Shown here: positions 30,138 through 39,214 of the stretch, in pieces
Numbering within the stretch: position 1 is the stretch's first letter
Layout: each line of letters opens with the position of its first letter
Assembly: GCF_014235845.1 (NCBI RefSeq)
Contig: NZ_JACJUQ010000003.1
Location: 124,001-188,000 of the forward strand
Direction of reading: 5' to 3'
DNA length: 64,000 nucleotides
Source of the DNA: Pontivivens nitratireducens
Lineage (GTDB): Bacteria > Pseudomonadota > Alphaproteobacteria > Rhodobacterales > Rhodobacteraceae
Notes under the pieces: model-generated
Told to the model about the DNA's origin: nothing
Databases searched by the model: none
The model's input: the letters and a program-made list of their open reading frames with translations, nothing else
Made by a program: the position numbers and the translations under genes

Positions 30138-32186
30138 ATGAGCAGTAAACAGACCAAGCCTTCGACACGAAAGCGCGCGCGCAAACCCTTTCTGTCCCGC
30201 CTGTTCGGAGGTGCGTTCCGGCTGATCGGAAAGATCGCGCTGCGCCTGCTCGGGCTGGTCGCCTTGGCGTCTGCTGTGGTCGTGCTCTATTTCTACATGC
30301 AGCTCCCCCCGGCGGAGACATTGCTGGACGGGCGCGAACGCGGCTCCGTCGCCATGCTGGACCGGAACGGCGAGATTTTCGCATGGCGGGGTGAACAGGG
30401 CGGCGTGGTGAGGGCCTCGCAGATGAGCGATGACCTGATCAACGCAGTCGTGGCGACCGAGGACAAGCGGTTCTACAGACATCTGGGCATCAGCCCGCGC
30501 GGCATTGCCGGTGCGATCCGCATCAATATGAGCGAGGGACGCGGGCCGTTGCAGGGGCATGGCGGCTCCACCATCACGCAGCAGGTCGCGAAGCTGGTCT
30601 TCCTCAGCGATGAGACGACGTGGCGTCGCAAGATATTGGAGATCCCCTACGCCCTGGCGATGGAACTGGCCTATTCGAAGGAGGAGATCCTCTCCATCTA
30701 CATGAACCGGGCTTATCTGGGGGCCTCGGCCAACGGGTTCGAGGCGGCGGCACAACGCTATTTCGGCATCAGTGCCCGACAGGTGGACGTGCCGCAATCC
30801 GCCATGCTTGCGGGATTGTTGACCGCGCCCAGCCGTTTCGCGCCGACGCGCGACCTGTCGCGGGCGCAGAACCGCAGTCAGGTCATCCTGCGGCTGATGC
30901 ACGATCAGGGCTATATCGACGATACGCAATACGCACAGGCCCGCAACAACCCCGCAGTGTTGAGCGCGGAGGCGCAGCGCCGCGCCGGTGGCTATTTCGC
31001 CGATTGGGTGATGGAGGACGGGCCCGAATTTCTGATCGAGGACTCGCGTGAGGATGTGGAGATCGCCACCACCTTCGACCCCGCCATCCAGCGCGGTGCC
31101 GAACGGGCCTTGGTCTCCGTCTTTGACGACCTGGTCCGTGACGGGTCCGAGGCACAGGCAGCCATCGTGGTCCTGAGCGCGGACGGAGCCGTTCGCGGTA
31201 TGGTCGGCGGGCGCGCAATCGGGGGGGCAGGGACTTTTAACCGGGCGACGCAGGCGTTGCGGCAGCCCGGATCGGCGTTCAAGCCCTTCGTCTACGCCGC
31301 CGCGATCGAGGCTGGTATGGACCCCAGCGATCGCATCAACGATGCGCCCCTGACGATCAACATTCCGGGAGCGGGGGCGTGGAGCCCGCAGAACTACAGC
31401 CGCACCTATCGCGGGCCGATTACCCTGAGCGAGGCACTTGCCCGTTCGACCAACACGGTCGCCGTGCGCGTATCCGAACAGACAGGGCGTGAGAAGGTCA
31501 TCCAGACCGCGCATGAAATGGGCCTGGACAGCGACCTGACCAACAGCCCGGCACTGGCGCTGGGCGCGTCCGAGACGACGTTGCTGGATCTGACGGGGGC
31601 CTATGCCACGTTCCTCAACCGGGGGCGTCGGGCGGAACCATACGGGCTGACGCAGGTTCGTCTGAGGCATGATGGCGACGTCCTGTTGTCCGCCGCGCCC
31701 GAACTGGGCCACCGCGCGATCTCGGAGCGGACGGCCGGCTATGTGACCTGGATGATGAGCCAGGTAATCGAGGCACCTTACGGAACCGGCAACCGTGCTG
31801 CACTGGGCGACCGGTCGGTCGCGGGAAAGTCCGGCACGACGGACGCGGCGCGCGATGCGTGGTTCATCGGTTTCTCGGGCGATTACGTGGTCGGCGTCTG
31901 GATGGGATATGACGACAACACGCCGCTGACCGGTGTGACAGGCGGCGGACTGCCCGCCGAAATCTGGAAGCGGACGATGCAGAACGTGCATGAGGGTTTG
32001 CCGCCATCGACCTTGCCCGTGGTGGTGCCATTCGTGCCGCAAGCGCCCCCACCGACCGCTTCGGTCGGCAATCAGGGTGGCGGCAATCAGGACGGTGGCC
32101 AAATCGAAAGAACGATCCGCCAGGTGGATCAGAACCTGGGTGACGTGGTCGAAGGCTTGCTGCGCGGCCTGCTGGGCGGCAATTGA
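30138..32186 (+). CDS. Class A penicillin-binding protein (PBP1A family)
   Basis: A bifunctional peptidoglycan glycosyltransferase and D,D-transpeptidase. The 682-residue protein has a basic cytoplasmic tail, one membrane helix at about residues 35-55, then the GT51 domain (ATEDKRFYRHLGISPRG, GGSTITQQVAK) and the transpeptidase domain with SAFK (in RQPGSAFKPF), STN and KSGTT motifs. Thus both active sites are intact. A Pro- and Gly/Asn-rich stretch precedes an amphipathic C-terminal end. I start at 30138 (MSSKQTK); the frame goes to 30093 with no ribosome site. Confidence 0.94.
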   Translation: MSSKQTKPSTRKRARKPFLSRLFGGAFRLIGKIALRLLGLVALASAVVVLYFYMQLPPAETLLDGRERGSVAMLDRNGEIFAWRGEQGGVVRASQMSDDLINAVVATEDKRFYRHLGISPRGIAGAIRINMSEGRGPLQGHGGSTITQQVAKLVFLSDETTWRRKILEIPYALAMELAYSKEEILSIYMNRAYLGASANGFEAAAQRYFGISARQVDVPQSAMLAGLLTAPSRFAPTRDLSRAQNRSQVILRLMHDQGYIDDTQYAQARNNPAVLSAEAQRRAGGYFADWVMEDGPEFLIEDSREDVEIATTFDPAIQRGAERALVSVFDDLVRDGSEAQAAIVVLSADGAVRGMVGGRAIGGAGTFNRATQALRQPGSAFKPFVYAAAIEAGMDPSDRINDAPLTINIPGAGAWSPQNYSRTYRGPITLSEALARSTNTVAVRVSEQTGREKVIQTAHEMGLDSDLTNSPALALGASETTLLDLTGAYATFLNRGRRAEPYGLTQVRLRHDGDVLLSAAPELGHRAISERTAGYVTWMMSQVIEAPYGTGNRAALGDRSVAGKSGTTDAARDAWFIGFSGDYVVGVWMGYDDNTPLTGVTGGGLPAEIWKRTMQNVHEGLPPSTLPVVVPFVPQAPPPTASVGNQGGGNQDGGQIERTIRQVDQNLGDVVEGLLRGLLGGN

Positions 32187-32221
32187 TTTGATAGAGTTAT
32201 GTATTTCAAGGGAGTGACAAC

Positions 32222-33553
32222 ATGCGGGCGAACACGGTGCGAGCGACTGGGATGCCAACGAATATCGTGCGAACGAACGGGTGGCGGATCGCCCTGTTGG
32301 CCAGCGCGGCCTTTGTCGCGGGATGCGGCGGGCCGGCTGGCAACGCCACAGCGCAAACCTCGGGCGCGGTCATGACAGCCACCCCCCCACAACCGCGTGA
32401 GCCGCTGGCGGAGCGTCAGGCGCGGGCGGCATCGTTCGCGCAGTGGCGGGCGGAGTTTCGCACCCGCGCCCTGAACGAGGGCATAACGCCCCAAGTCTTC
32501 GACGCGACCATGGCCGGGATCGAGCCGTCGAGCCGGGTTGAGGAACTGGACGGCGCGCAACCGGAATTTGTCCGCCCGATCTGGGAATATCTGGACACCG
32601 CCGTTTCCGATACGCGCGTCGCCAGCGGACAACGTGAAGCCGCGGCCCGCGCCGAAACTCTGCGCGCGATCGAGGCACGATACGGCACCGACACCCGCGC
32701 TTTCCTCGCCATCTGGGGAATGGAGACAGCCTACGGCGCGGTGCGCGGTGATTTCCCGGTGGCGGCTTCACTGGCGACCCTGGCGTTCGAGGGGCGTCGC
32801 CGCGACTGGGCGGAGCGGGAGTTGATCGCAACCATGCGCATCGTTCAGGACGGCGACGCGCGGCCTTCGGAACTGGTCGGGTCGTGGGCCGGTGCCATGG
32901 GGCACACGCAATTCATGCCGTCGAGCTTCCACGCCTATGCGCAGGATTTCGACGGGGACGGGCGGCGCAACATCTGGGCGGAGGACCCGACCGACGCGCT
33001 CGCCTCCGCCGCGCATTACCTGCGGCAGGAGGGGTGGACCCCCGGTCAGCCCTGGGGGATGGAGGTCCGCCTGCCGGACGGTTTTAACTGGACACTGGTC
33101 GATCCGAATGTCCGCAGGCCAGCCGTATTCTGGAACGAGGTCGGCGTACGAACCTATGGCGGTGCGACACTGCCCGATCACGGCGCGGCGGCACTGCTGG
33201 CCCCTGCTGGCGCCGGGGGGCCGGTGTTCCTGACCTATCCGAACTTCAACGTGATCAAGCGCTACAACAATTCGGACAGCTATGCGCTGGCGATCGGCTT
33301 GCTGGGCGACCGCATCTATGGCGGGCACGGTGTCCAGGCGAGCTGGCCGCAGGACGTGCTGCCCCTGACGCGCAGCGACCGGCGCGAGGTGCAGCAGCGC
33401 CTGACCGCGCTGGGCTATGACACGCAAGGCACGGATGGTCTGATCGGCCCGAACTCACAGACGGCGATCCGGCGGTTCCAGTCCGCGAATGGTCTGGTGC
33501 CGGACGGATATGCCTCGGACCGGTTGCTGGCACAGTTGCGCGCGGCCAGCTGA
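32222..33553 (+). CDS. MltB-type lytic murein transglycosylase lipoprotein with PG-binding domain
   Basis: The 443-residue protein starts with a signal ending in the lipobox VAGC (Cys 35). The SLT_2 domain follows with FLAIWGMETAYGAVRG (catalytic glutamate), GSWAGAMGHTQFMPSSF and FDGDGRRNIW. The last 60 residues are a peptidoglycan-binding repeat (VQQRLTALGYDTQGTDGLIGPNSQTAIRRFQ). It cleaves glycan strands to anhydromuropeptides. It lies 35 bases after the PBP1A gene, so a synthase and a lytic enzyme share an operon. Confidence 0.93.
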   Translation: MRANTVRATGMPTNIVRTNGWRIALLASAAFVAGCGGPAGNATAQTSGAVMTATPPQPREPLAERQARAASFAQWRAEFRTRALNEGITPQVFDATMAGIEPSSRVEELDGAQPEFVRPIWEYLDTAVSDTRVASGQREAAARAETLRAIEARYGTDTRAFLAIWGMETAYGAVRGDFPVAASLATLAFEGRRRDWAERELIATMRIVQDGDARPSELVGSWAGAMGHTQFMPSSFHAYAQDFDGDGRRNIWAEDPTDALASAAHYLRQEGWTPGQPWGMEVRLPDGFNWTLVDPNVRRPAVFWNEVGVRTYGGATLPDHGAAALLAPAGAGGPVFLTYPNFNVIKRYNNSDSYALAIGLLGDRIYGGHGVQASWPQDVLPLTRSDRREVQQRLTALGYDTQGTDGLIGPNSQTAIRRFQSANGLVPDGYASDRLLAQLRAAS

Positions 33554-33573
33554 GCGGTTCACTTTCCCGAAAT

Positions 33574-33620
33574 ATCCCCGCCGGAAGCGCATCTTTCAAC
33601 AAGATGCCTGCGGCGGGGAT
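33574..33620. terminator. Compound hairpin between convergent lytic transglycosylase and MORN genes
   Basis: A 10-bp outer stem (ATCCCCGCCG at 33574-33583 with 33611-33620) encloses a 7-bp inner stem (GCATCTT at 33589-33595 with 33601-33607) and a 5-base loop. It lies 20 bases after the transglycosylase stop and 52 bases beyond the MORN stop. There is no T-run, but its position between converging genes suggests a bidirectional terminator. Confidence 0.65.
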
Positions 33621-33672
33621 GTTCTGGAGCCTTGAGGCGGGATCCCTGAAACGATAACGTCAATCGTGGGGA

Positions 33673-35112
33673 TCAGTTCTGGACGGAAACGCCTGCGGCC
33701 TCGGCCTCGTCCACGGTGGCCTGTTCCCCCTCGACCCAATAGCCGTCATAGGTTTCGCCCGAGGCATAGGTCATCAGGCCGCGTCCCTGACGCTGACCGG
33801 CGACAAAGAACCCTTCGTACAAATCGCCGTTGGGGTATTTGGCGGTGCCCTGGCCGTCGATTTCGCCAGCGGCCCACCCGCCGACATATTCGAAGCCGTC
33901 TGGCATGGTGATGGTGCCTTCGCCCTCACGCTGCCCGTTCACGAAGGTGCCGGTGTAGATCGTGCCGTCGGCATAGGTGGCCACACCTTCGCCATGGCGC
34001 AGACCGTCCTGCCATTCGCCGGCATATTGATAGCCGTCATCATAGGTCATCGTGCCGTAGCCGTGGTTGCGCGCGTTGAGGAACGACCCCTCGTAGACCA
34101 GGCCGTTGTCGTATTTCGCGATGCCCTCACCCTCGATCACACCCTCGCGCCATTCTCCTGAATAGGACGATCCGTCGGGATAGGTGATGGTGCCGGTGCC
34201 ATGGCTGAGGTCGTTGAGGAATTCGCCCTCGTAGACCGAGCCGTCGGGATAGCGGACGAGGCCTGTACCCTCGATCCGGCCCTCGACCCAGTCGCCCTCG
34301 TAGACGTAGCCGTCGATCCCCTGGAACGTGCCGGTGCCATGGCGCAGGTCGCCGGCAAATTCGCCCTCGTAGATGTCACCGTTGGCATAGGTCGCGATGC
34401 CGGTGCCCTGACGCTGGCCGTCAACCAGCGTGCCCTCGTAGATGTCGCCATTGGGCTGGGTCAGCACGCCCTCACCGTTGATCTGGTTGTCGGACCATTG
34501 GCCGGTATAGCTCAACCCGTCGGGCAGGATCAGGGAGCCTTCGCCCTCGCGTATGCCGCGCACGATATCGCCCTCGTAGACCGCGCCGTCGGGATAGGTG
34601 ATCTTTCCGGTGCCGTCCTTGGTGCCATCGACCCAGGTCCCCTCGTAGCGGTACCCGTTGGGAGAGACCATCGTGCCGGTGCCGTGATGCACGGAGTTTT
34701 GGAATTCCCCCTCGTAGCGGACTTCGTTGGCATAGACCGCGACGCCGGTGCCCGAAATCACGCTGTCGACCCACTCCCCCTCATATGTGCCACCGTCCGA
34801 GAACACGATGGAGCCCTGACCATGCGGCTGACCGTTGAGGAACTGCCCGGTATAGATCGAGCCATTGGGGAACTGGGCGACGCCGTCCCCCTCGATCTGC
34901 CCCTCGACCCAGTTGCCGGTATATTCGTAGCCGTTGGGCAGGCGGTAGGTGCCCTGACCGTGTTGAAGCCCGTCCTTGAACTCCCCCTCATAGACGCCGC
35001 CGGTATCGTATTGCTTGGTCTCCACCGATCCGTCGGATTGCGCCTGCGCGGCCATCGTTCCGAACGCGACGAGCCCGAGGCCAAGAGCAAATTGCGAAAC
35101 CCGTGTTTTCAT
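33673..35112 (-). CDS. Exported MORN-repeat protein, about 18 repeats
   Basis: The 479-residue protein begins with a signal peptide (hydrophobic residues 7-22, ending AAQAQ). From residue about 38 to 460 it consists of 18 tandem 23-residue MORN repeats of the form YEGE(F/W)xxGxxxGxGxxxYPDGxx, plus a nineteenth partial copy. MORN repeats form an elongated beta-hairpin solenoid; in eukaryotes they bind membranes or proteins, and in bacteria the role is not known. Export, and its position amid murein enzymes, suggest an envelope scaffold, but that is inference. Repeats are well diverged at the DNA level. It is divergent from nadE. Confidence 0.9.
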   Translation of the reverse strand: MKTRVSQFALGLGLVAFGTMAAQAQSDGSVETKQYDTGGVYEGEFKDGLQHGQGTYRLPNGYEYTGNWVEGQIEGDGVAQFPNGSIYTGQFLNGQPHGQGSIVFSDGGTYEGEWVDSVISGTGVAVYANEVRYEGEFQNSVHHGTGTMVSPNGYRYEGTWVDGTKDGTGKITYPDGAVYEGDIVRGIREGEGSLILPDGLSYTGQWSDNQINGEGVLTQPNGDIYEGTLVDGQRQGTGIATYANGDIYEGEFAGDLRHGTGTFQGIDGYVYEGDWVEGRIEGTGLVRYPDGSVYEGEFLNDLSHGTGTITYPDGSSYSGEWREGVIEGEGIAKYDNGLVYEGSFLNARNHGYGTMTYDDGYQYAGEWQDGLRHGEGVATYADGTIYTGTFVNGQREGEGTITMPDGFEYVGGWAAGEIDGQGTAKYPNGDLYEGFFVAGQRQGRGLMTYASGETYDGYWVEGEQATVDEAEAAGVSVQN

Positions 35113-35124
35113 CTGTCATATGCG

Positions 35125-35142
35125 CGGGATCGACGGATCCCG
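35125..35142. promoter_or_regulatory. Short inverted repeat in MORN gene leader
   Basis: CGGGATC-N4-GATCCCG lies 12 bases upstream of the MORN start codon. In the message it would fold into a hairpin next to the ribosome site; as DNA it could be an operator. There is no other support. Confidence 0.3.
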
Positions 35143-35357
35143 GCCCCTTTACGATTGTGGCCAGCGTCATCGGCCTGTTGCACCGGACAGTATGTCCAAC
35201 GGTGGAACCTGACAACAATGGATTCGGGCAATGTCAGCGCCATTTCAGGGCCATATCCGGATCAGGGCGGCGCACGTGTCGGGCTGCGGACTTGCACGGG
35301 CAGGCCCGCACGCGATATGCGGCCCTGTAGATGCGAAATTGCGGGATGGAATGCGAC

Positions 35358-37016
35358 ATGGCCGATACGTTCAGACTGACGCTGGCGCAACTGAATCCCG
35401 TGGTGGGCGATCTGGCGGGCAACATCGCACAGGCGCGTCAGGCCCATGCGGCCGGTGCGCGCGCAGGCGCCGATCTGGTCGCGCTGCCCGAGATGTTCGC
35501 GACCGGCTATCAGACGATGGATCTGGGCCGCAAACCCGCCTTCGTCGAGGATGTGATGGCGCGGGTCGAGGCGCTGGCGCATGACCTGGCGGACGGCCCC
35601 GCGCTGGGCATCGGCGCGCCTTATGTCGAGGGGACCAACCTCTACAACGCCTACTGGATTCTGGACGGGGGCAAGGTCACCGCCGTCGTCAAGAAGCAGG
35701 CGCTGCCCAATGACAGCGTCTTCGATGAGAAACGTGTCTATCACCCGGCGGAGCCGCAAGGCCCCGTCGCGATCCGGGGTTGGCGCATAGGCATTCCGAT
35801 CTGCGAGGACGCCTGGCATGTCGGCCCGACCGAAACGTTGGAGGAATCCGGCGCGCAGATGCTGTTCGTTCCCAACGGCTCCCCCTATCATCGGGCCAAG
35901 CATGAACGGCGGATGAACCACATGGTCGCCCGCGTGGTCGAGAGCGGCCTGCCGCTGGCCTATCTGAATATGGTGGGCGGTCAGGACGATCAGGTGTTCG
36001 ACGGCACGTCCTTCGTTCTGAACCCCGGCGGGGCGCTGGCGGTGCTGATGCCGGCATTCGATGCGATGGTGCAGACGGTGGAGTTCGCGCGCGGCGCGGA
36101 CGGCGTGCGCTGCATCAGCGATGACAAGATCACGCTGCCCGGCGATTACGCACTGGATTACCGCGCCATGGTCGAGAGCGTGCGCGACTACTTCGCCAAG
36201 ACCGGGTTCAAGAAGGCGCTGCTGGGCATGTCCGGCGGTGTCGATTCGGCGCTGACCGCGGCCATTGCCGCCGACGCGCTGGGACCGGACAATGTGCGCT
36301 GCGTGATGCTGCCCTCGGAATACACTTCGCCCCATTCGCTGGAGGATGCGGAGGCCTGCGCCAAGGCGCTGGGCTGCCGCTACGATTACGTTCCCATCAA
36401 TGGCCCCCGTGCCGCCGTGACGGAGGCTCTGGCGCCGCTGTTCGCAGGAACCGAGCCCGGCCTGACGGAAGAGAACATCCAGTCCCGATTGCGCGGCCTG
36501 TTGCTGATGGCGCTGTCCAACAAGTTCGGTGAGATGCTGCTGACCACCGGCAACAAGTCCGAGGTCGCGGTGGGCTACGCCACGATCTACGGCGACATGG
36601 CGGGCGGCTACAATCCGCTGAAGGACCTGTACAAGATGCGGGTGTTCGAGACGTGCCGCTGGCGCAACGCCAACCACGATCCCGCGTGGATGAAGGGCAA
36701 TGGCGGGGAGGTGATCCCCCCCCGCATCATCGACAAACCACCCAGCGCCGAATTGCGTGAGGATCAGAAGGACGAGGATTCGTTGCCACCCTACGAAGTG
36801 CTCGACGATATCCTGGAACGTCTGATCGAGGGGGAGCAGTCCGTCGGGGATTGCGTCGCCGCCGGGCATGATCTGGAAACGGTCAAGCGGATCGAGAACC
36901 TGCTCTACATCGCGGAATACAAGCGGTTCCAGTCCGCCCCCGGCACGCGACTGACCACACGGGCCTTCTGGCTGGATCGGCGGTATCCCATCGCGAATCG
37001 CTGGCGTTCGGCATGA
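35358..37016 (+). CDS. nadE: Glutamine-dependent NAD+ synthetase
   Basis: NadE amidates nicotinate adenine dinucleotide to NAD. The 552-residue protein has an N-terminal nitrilase-type glutaminase with Glu45 (ALPEMFATGY), Lys112/113 (VVKKQALPND) and Cys149 (IPICEDAWH), and a C-terminal synthetase domain with the PP-loop SGGVDS at residues 292-297 and TGNKSEVAVGYATIYGDMAGG. It can therefore use glutamine. I choose the ATG at 35358; ATGs at 35331 and 35346 are upstream options. It overlaps the next small membrane protein gene by 4 bases. Confidence 0.95.
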   Translation: MADTFRLTLAQLNPVVGDLAGNIAQARQAHAAGARAGADLVALPEMFATGYQTMDLGRKPAFVEDVMARVEALAHDLADGPALGIGAPYVEGTNLYNAYWILDGGKVTAVVKKQALPNDSVFDEKRVYHPAEPQGPVAIRGWRIGIPICEDAWHVGPTETLEESGAQMLFVPNGSPYHRAKHERRMNHMVARVVESGLPLAYLNMVGGQDDQVFDGTSFVLNPGGALAVLMPAFDAMVQTVEFARGADGVRCISDDKITLPGDYALDYRAMVESVRDYFAKTGFKKALLGMSGGVDSALTAAIAADALGPDNVRCVMLPSEYTSPHSLEDAEACAKALGCRYDYVPINGPRAAVTEALAPLFAGTEPGLTEENIQSRLRGLLLMALSNKFGEMLLTTGNKSEVAVGYATIYGDMAGGYNPLKDLYKMRVFETCRWRNANHDPAWMKGNGGEVIPPRIIDKPPSAELREDQKDEDSLPPYEVLDDILERLIEGEQSVGDCVAAGHDLETVKRIENLLYIAEYKRFQSAPGTRLTTRAFWLDRRYPIANRWRSA

Positions 37017-37282
37017 GGCGGCGCACCCGGATCAGCCTGGCGGTGATCGCGGTTTCGGTTCCGATCGCGGCGTTGGGGTTGATCTGGTGGTTGCGGGAGG
37101 CAAATGCCCTGGCGAATGCCTTGTTTCAGGGGTTCGGTTCGATCGCTGTCGTCACGGCTTTTGTCGGCATCCTGTTTCCGGCCTGCGCACGCTGGGCCCT
37201 ACGGGTCGGTGTGACGACCGATCAGGCGCAGCGCAATCCGGTGATCCGGTTCATGGCAGGGCTGGACGACAGCGACCGCTGA
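37013..37282 (+). CDS. Small two-helix membrane protein
   Basis: The 89-residue protein has two predicted membrane helices (residues about 8-27 and 41-60), a basic start (MRRRTR) and a polar C-terminus. I do not recognise it. Its start codon overlaps the nadE stop (ATGA), so it is translationally coupled to nadE. A link between NAD synthesis and this membrane protein is not known. Confidence 0.7.
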   Translation: MRRRTRISLAVIAVSVPIAALGLIWWLREANALANALFQGFGSIAVVTAFVGILFPACARWALRVGVTTDQAQRNPVIRFMAGLDDSDR

Positions 37283-37333
37283 CAGGGATGGATCGTTCAG
37301 GGCGCTCGGCGCGTTTCATCACGGCATTTCAAT

Positions 37334-38371
37334 GTGATGAGGTTTTTCATGCGCCATATTCCCCTTCTCCTGGCATCACTGACCCCGGTCGGCCCGGTGC
37401 TGGCGACCCCCACTGACACGGCCTCTGCACAAGTGGACACTCAACAAGCGGCCACCGCACAAGCTGCCTCGATGCCGGCGCCCCCCACAGTGGAGGAGAT
37501 CGAGGCGGCCCAATTTACGGGCACGCCCCTGGCCGACGGCCAATCGGCGTTGACGGTCAGGGTGCAGGTTCTGCTGGACCGCGCCGGAATCTCGCCCGGT
37601 ATCATTGACGGCTACAAGGGGGCCATGTCGGAAAGTGCCATCCGCGCTTACGAACACCGTGAAGGGCTGATGGTGGATGGCTTGCTGGATGAGGAAGTCT
37701 GGATCGGCCTCGGCGGCAGCATGGCGACCGGAATCACGATGACCTATGTCATCACGCCCGAGGATACGCAGATCACGCCCGACCTGCCCGACGACTACTC
37801 CCGAAAGGCTCAGCTGGACTGGTTGGGGTTCGAGCATGTGGCCGAGGGGATCGCCGAGCGGTTTCACATGGATGAGGATTTCCTGCGCGACCTGAACCCC
37901 GATGCGACGTTCACCCAGGGCGAAGCGATCACCGTGGTGGACCCCGGCCCCTCGCTGGAGGGGGAGGTCGCGCGCATCGAGATTTCCGAGCGTCGCCTGC
38001 GGGCCTATGACGGGCAGGATGGGGTGGTAGCCTCCTACCCGGTCGCCGTGGGCTCGCGCACGCTGCCCTCACCCAGTGGTCTGCATAGGGTGGACGCGGT
38101 GGCGGTCGAGCCGAACTATACCTACCGTCCCGATGTGAACTTTCAGCAGGGCGACAACACCGAACCGTTGATCCTGCCACCCGGCCCCAATGGCCCGGTG
38201 GGGCTGGTCTGGATCGACCTGAGCAAGCCGACCTACGGAATCCACGGCACCGCCAGCCCTGCCAAACTGTACGAAGAGGCGTCGCACGGATGTGTCCGGA
38301 TGACCAATTGGGACGCGCGTGAACTGGCCCATATGGTCGATACCGGTATCGAAGTGGAATTCGTCGAATGA
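37334..38371 (+). CDS. L,D-transpeptidase with peptidoglycan-binding domain
   Basis: The 345-residue protein has a signal peptide (ending VLATP), a peptidoglycan-binding helix bundle at about residues 75-120 (VQVLLDRAGISPGIIDGYKG...), a LysM-like linker region and a C-terminal YkuD domain ending YGIHGTASPAKLYEEASHGCVRMTNWD, which contains the catalytic cysteine. It should form 3-3 crosslinks or attach proteins to murein. The stop overlaps the extensin-family gene by 4 bases (ATGA). Confidence 0.92.
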   Translation: MMRFFMRHIPLLLASLTPVGPVLATPTDTASAQVDTQQAATAQAASMPAPPTVEEIEAAQFTGTPLADGQSALTVRVQVLLDRAGISPGIIDGYKGAMSESAIRAYEHREGLMVDGLLDEEVWIGLGGSMATGITMTYVITPEDTQITPDLPDDYSRKAQLDWLGFEHVAEGIAERFHMDEDFLRDLNPDATFTQGEAITVVDPGPSLEGEVARIEISERRLRAYDGQDGVVASYPVAVGSRTLPSPSGLHRVDAVAVEPNYTYRPDVNFQQGDNTEPLILPPGPNGPVGLVWIDLSKPTYGIHGTASPAKLYEEASHGCVRMTNWDARELAHMVDTGIEVEFVE

Positions 38372-39195
38372 TCCGCCTCATCTTGCTGGGCAGCCTTCTG
38401 GCCCTGCCTGTCGCGGCGCAGGACCTGGACAATACGCCGCCGCCGGAAACGGCCCCCATGCCCGAACCGCGCCCCGATCCGGAGGACCGCCTGGACGACC
38501 TGCTGCCCGAAAACACATCCCCCCTTTCCGAAAGCCCCCTGTCCGAAAGCTTGCCCGACCCCGGGGACAACGAAGAAGTGGAGGCAGAGGAACCGCCACG
38601 CGCCCTGGGCATGTACCTGCAACTGATGGAGGATGACGCCACCTTCGCGGCCTGCACGGCGCAGCTTACATCCTTGGGCACCGTGTTCACGGTCGAGGAC
38701 GCCGCCGTTACCGCCGATGATGCCGATTGCGGTATCGCGCGGCCCGTCATCGTCAGCGAGATCGTTCCGGGGGTGCACTTGCGCCCCGCCGCCACCGTGC
38801 GATGCGAAACGGCGGCGGCTTTGGGACAGTGGGTCGCGCAACACGTGGTCCCGGCGGCAGAGGTTCTGAGCACTCGCAGCAGGCTGGCCGCAATGGCCCT
38901 GGGGGGCAGCTATACCTGTCGTCGCCGCAACAACCTGCCCACTGGCAAGCTGTCCGAACACGCCTTCGGCAACGCGATCGACATCATGTCGTTCCAGTTC
39001 GAGGAGGGCGACCCAATCCCGGTCGAACCGCGCATGGACGATCACACCATCGAGGAGGCCTTCCAACGTGCGGCGCGGGCCACGTCCTGCCTGTATTTCA
39101 CGACCGTTCTGGGCCCTGGGGCTAACGCGGCCCATGCCGACCACCTGCATATGGATATCGCACAGCGGAACGGGGGCTATCGCCTCTGCCAGTAA
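38368..39195 (+). CDS. Extensin-family protein (putative periplasmic D,D-endopeptidase)
   Basis: The 275-residue protein has a short signal peptide (ending VAAQD), a Pro/Glu/Ser-rich linker to about residue 80, and the extensin-like C-terminal domain with KLSEHAFGNAIDIMSF and AHADHLHMDIA. The histidines and aspartates resemble zinc-peptidase ligands, and the family is linked to murein endopeptidases. It is coupled to the L,D-transpeptidase gene and followed by mtgA, which supports a cell-wall role. Confidence 0.85.
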   Translation: MIRLILLGSLLALPVAAQDLDNTPPPETAPMPEPRPDPEDRLDDLLPENTSPLSESPLSESLPDPGDNEEVEAEEPPRALGMYLQLMEDDATFAACTAQLTSLGTVFTVEDAAVTADDADCGIARPVIVSEIVPGVHLRPAATVRCETAAALGQWVAQHVVPAAEVLSTRSRLAAMALGGSYTCRRRNNLPTGKLSEHAFGNAIDIMSFQFEEGDPIPVEPRMDDHTIEEAFQRAARATSCLYFTTVLGPGANAAHADHLHMDIAQRNGGYRLCQ

Positions 39196-39214
39196 AGGTC
39201 GCTAGCAAGAGATC

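Noticed and set aside
29958-32258. 766-codon open frame antisense to the PBP1A gene
   Set aside because: PBP1A motifs are unmistakable on the plus strand; the antisense product has no domain pattern.
33716-35050. Regularly spaced similar DNA units resembling a CRISPR or satellite array
   Set aside because: Units are 69 bases, in frame, and diverged at the DNA level; they encode MORN repeats.
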